Assembly: GCF_020085105.1 (NCBI RefSeq)
Contig: NC_058046.1
Coordinates: forward strand, 29,937,175 to 30,001,174
Reading direction: 5' to 3'
DNA: 64,000 nt
Source of the DNA: Siniperca chuatsi
Taxonomy: Eukaryota > Chordata > Actinopteri > Centrarchiformes > Sinipercidae
Shown here: one piece after another, positions 61,205 to 64,000 of the stretch
Numbering within the stretch: the first letter of the stretch is position 1
How the letters are laid out: every line of letters starts with the position of its first letter
Notes under the pieces: generated by a model
Database searches by the model: none
The model's input: the letters and a program-made list of their open reading frames with translations, nothing else
Told to the model about the DNA's origin: nothing
Translations under genes and position numbers: made by a program

Positions 61205-61700
61205 CAGCTTTTTTTAATTTTTTTTTATTAGGAGTGCAAAACATACAACATAGGGTGAACACAAAACAACAACAAAACACAAAAACAACAATAAAACAGC
61301 AATGATAGTAACAGCAATGTAACAGTAGAACTATTTAAATAGTAATAGCATGTATAATAATAATAATATTTTGTGATGACGGCAACAGTAATATCAGTAA
61401 TAATAACAGTAATAATAATAACAATAATAACAGTAGTGATACTAATACTAAAGATGGTGATGATAATATTTTGTGTTGACGGCAATAGTAATATCAATAA
61501 TAATAACAATAATAACATTTATATCAATAATAATAGTAACAGTAATGGCAGCAATAATAATAATAATAGTAATACTAAATATGGTGCTGATGATAATATT
61601 TTGTATTGACAGCAATAGTAATATCAATAATAATAACAGTAATAATAATAATAATAATGATGATGATAAAATGACAATAGTAATAATAATAATGTAATAA
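61205..61700. repeat. LINE-like 3' end followed by AAT-rich microsatellite
   Basis: A poly-T run at 61209-61229 then ATTAGGAGTGCAAAACATAC resembles the 3' end of an antisense L1 (compare 18945-18975). From about 61340 the sequence is (AAT)n with interspersed AGT and ATG units; the phrase TGATAATATTTTGTxTTGAC plus GGCAATAGTAATATC repeats at about 61370, 61460 and 61590, period about 90-130 bp. Confidence 0.7.
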
Positions 61701-62039
61701 TGAAATAATGACACATACCTAACACATACCACACCTCTCCTAGCTTCTGTGTCAGTGTGCATGTTTTGTTTTGTTTTGTTCTTTTCCTCCTTCTCATTCA
61801 CAGTACAATTACTATTTGTATGTATGCCTAAGCTGAGGTGGTGCATTAAAATAAGGGTGTGGTGCATTAAAATCATGTGTGGTATATGTTTGGTGTAGAT
61901 TTAATTTAGTTATATTTATTTTAAATGTATATATTACATTTTTTTAAATTATTAAAGATATGCATTATACCGTTACCGTCCTTATATCAAGCAAAATATC
62001 ATCCCATCAACATCATCTTATTACTGCTCAATGTTTCTA

Positions 62040-62073
62040 TGATATTGATAAAATTAATAATAACAATAATGTC

Positions 62074-62108
<35 letters not shown>

Positions 62109-62180
62109 TGATGATGATGATGAAAATAATCATATTACTAAAACCTTGTATAAATATTTATAATAATAAATTAATACATA
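62040..62180. repeat. (AAT)n / (ATG)n microsatellite
   Basis: TAATAATAACAATAATGTCA followed by a pure (AAT)n run and a short (GAT)n run at about 62106-62123. Confidence 0.9.
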
Positions 62181-62189
62181 ATTAATTAG

Positions 62190-63469
62190 GATGAGTGTGT
62201 CAGATTTGTAATAGTTGAAAGAGGTCTGATGGCCAGAACTCCTACTCATAAAATGCACCGACTTCACCAATACCAAATCTCACTCCAAACTAAATTGAAA
62301 AGCCTTGTTAATATGTGTCTGTGTGTGCAGGCTTAAGTTTTATTTGTGACGGGTCACGACTATATATGAAGAGATGCAGCACCACACTACTGTCGCTTCC
62401 ACACACCCCAGACGACCAGGTGGATTACAGGTGTCTTCATTACCACACTCACAGTGCATTCCTTATTGCTCTGCAACACAGTATGACAGGGTAAGGGAAC
62501 GTCAGCAATGGTCTCGGGATAACGGTCACAGTGCATTTCTTATCACTCTGGCTAATTCAATAAACAAAACTGCATGAATCTGGTGTTACAAAATAAAACA
62601 ACACATTCTCATAACTTGGTGTGAATGTATAGTGTATATTATTATCTAGTATATTCTAGTATATTACAATGCCTTAGGCTAGGCTACATTGCATTCACAT
62701 TTGCATGACATAATACATCTCTATATGCACTGACATTACACTGTTGAAAATCCCCCAGTAATCCATTTTGTAATATAGAAAATATCGAAATACACTTTCA
62801 CCGTTTAGCAGGAGGTGAGCATAAACACAGCGCACATACACATCATGTGGCTAATCAACATGCTGCTACACTAGACTAAGAGCTTGCCAAACTACTGCGA
62901 GCTACTTAACTGAATAGGTAGAAAGGCAGCTCCAGCAGAGAACCAAGATTATGCAATAAAACATCATGAAAACTAACACAGATAAATGCATAAAATATTA
63001 TCTGCAGTCAGCAATGGTCTTAGGATAACAATCTGGATAACACATAATTATGCTAGTTTAACACTAAGTCTCTAAATTATAATTTCAAGGACTAGATAGA
63101 TCATAGGCTGGGCTCAAGACAGTTTGCCAAAGTCATTATATGTACATTACACGGTAAAATACAAAGTATGAAGGTTTGGAATCTACAAAATCATTAATTA
63201 TCCCAGACCATGCAAGACGGTAATTCCAACGGCAACCCACATGCCATGCCATGCAATGCTATGCCAGTAAACGCTGTTGCACTACTTCGCCATAATTAAA
63301 CCAAAATTCTACCCCGTTACATACAACCCCTTAAATTATGCTAAAGTGGGGCAACATACATGAAGATCAAAACCACAGAAAGAGAAAGAACAACAAAAAA
63401 CAAAAAAAAGTCACTATTTGTCACAAAATCTCATTGGTTGCACTACACATACATTGACGCTGCAATGGC
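62190..63469. other. unassigned AT-rich spacer
   Basis: No coding similarity or named repeat. A short duplication is visible (CAACACAGTATGACAG and CTCGGGATAACGGTCACAGTGCATT, with CACAGTGCATTCCTTAT a little upstream). Confidence 0.35.
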
Positions 63470-63830
63470 ACTAAATGCAGACCCCACCATAGGTTCAGTA
63501 TTCTCCACAAGTCTCTGGCCTGATTTTGAATATCATAGACACATACTTCTGGTCAAAGTCATATGCTGCAAGTTTCGCCACCCATCTTTGTTCACAAGCA
63601 TATAACGTGGGCTTTGTTAGGTCAAGGGGTTGTTGTCAGACCATGCAGTGAAACGCCTCCCCCTTTGAGCCAGTGGGGGAACTTTTCACATATGGCCCAC
63701 TTTAAGGCGAGAAATTCTAGCCTGTGAGCTGGGTAGTTCAACTGGTGACAGTGTTTTGCTGGCGAAGGCGACCGGTCTTGCGACTTTCTCACCAGCCTGA
63801 AGTTGGGAAAGAAAGTCGCCAAGAGGATTC
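63470..63830 (-). pseudogene. Ty3/Gypsy RNase H fragment
   Basis: Minus reading: NYPAHRLEFLALKWAICEKF (63741-63685) is the RNase H helix with catalytic Glu (LEFLALKW). It is followed by decayed sequence and RWVAKLAAYDFDQKY (about 63576-63530), the block that precedes the tether. Frames shift between them. It belongs to another Gypsy lineage than the chromodomain copy, whose equivalent reads DRELLAVK. Confidence 0.8.
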
Positions 63831-64000
63831 ACTATAACCAACTTCCGTTTTCGCTTTAATCCCAATAATTAATCCGCAAAAATACTTAACGTAATTTTGA
63901 AGGTTTTACCAATATTCGCGGCTTAAATTGGCATAAAAAGCGGACTTGGCTAGCGTCGTCCTTATTGTAGATAGTAGATACAACTAGCTAACTGGTGAAG

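Noticed and set aside
61228..61876. Ile/Asn-rich ORFs on both strands
   Set aside because: They are translations of AAT-type microsatellite DNA.

Overview
The window looks like a teleost (probably percomorph) nuclear genome. The evidence is GT-AG introns, AT-rich spacers, and a dense mix of L2/Maui-like and L1/Tx1-like LINEs, Tc1/mariner, hAT-like and other foldback elements, and several Ty3/Gypsy groups typical of ray-finned fish. No bacterial-style operon, tRNA, rRNA or CRISPR array was seen.

Only one host gene is supported. It is an eight-coding-exon arrestin-domain-containing protein 1 (ARRDC1) orthologue on the + strand, from the ATG at 1586 to the TGA at 36120-36122. All seven splice junctions have GT/AG ends and agree in phase, giving 455 residues. 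The protein has an arrestin N domain, an arrestin C domain and a proline-rich tail with a PSAP motif (349-352), PPDY (433-436) and PPSY (446-449). The last PPxY sits in a tiny 38-bp coding exon beyond a 10.25-kb intron. A CRE-like site and a GC box lie just upstream of the start, and an AATAAA lies at 37278.

Introns 1-4 (1.7-22.3 kb) hold antisense L2-like LINE fragments, a Tc1 fossil, a Tc1-derived MITE, a ~1-kb TIR element, and a hAT-like element (17973-21932) interrupted by a MITE and an L1 copy. Intron 7 holds two MITEs and a nearly full-length but broken sense L2 LINE whose ORF1 carries an SGNH-esterase-like domain.

Downstream (37.5-64 kb) is retroelement-rich intergenic DNA. Its centre is a nested insertion. 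A Gmr1-like Gypsy element (integrase before reverse transcriptase) is split by a Tc1 transposon, and the Tc1 is itself split by a chromodomain Gypsy with two 505-bp LTRs and a GAATA target-site duplication, plus an LTR-like fragment. Further right are an endogenous-retrovirus pol remnant with a candidate LTR/leader, a satellite array of ~170-bp monomers with a 338-bp higher-order dimer, a solo LTR, a Gypsy chromodomain fragment, a second LINE family, an L1 fragment, AAT microsatellites and a terminal Gypsy RNase H fragment.

Apart from ARRDC1, all coding sequence seen here is mobile-element-derived, and almost all of it is disrupted. No clearly new host system was found. The points most worth checking are the isolated PPSY exon with a possible shortened isoform, the three-level nested insertion, and the very recent satellite dimer duplication.
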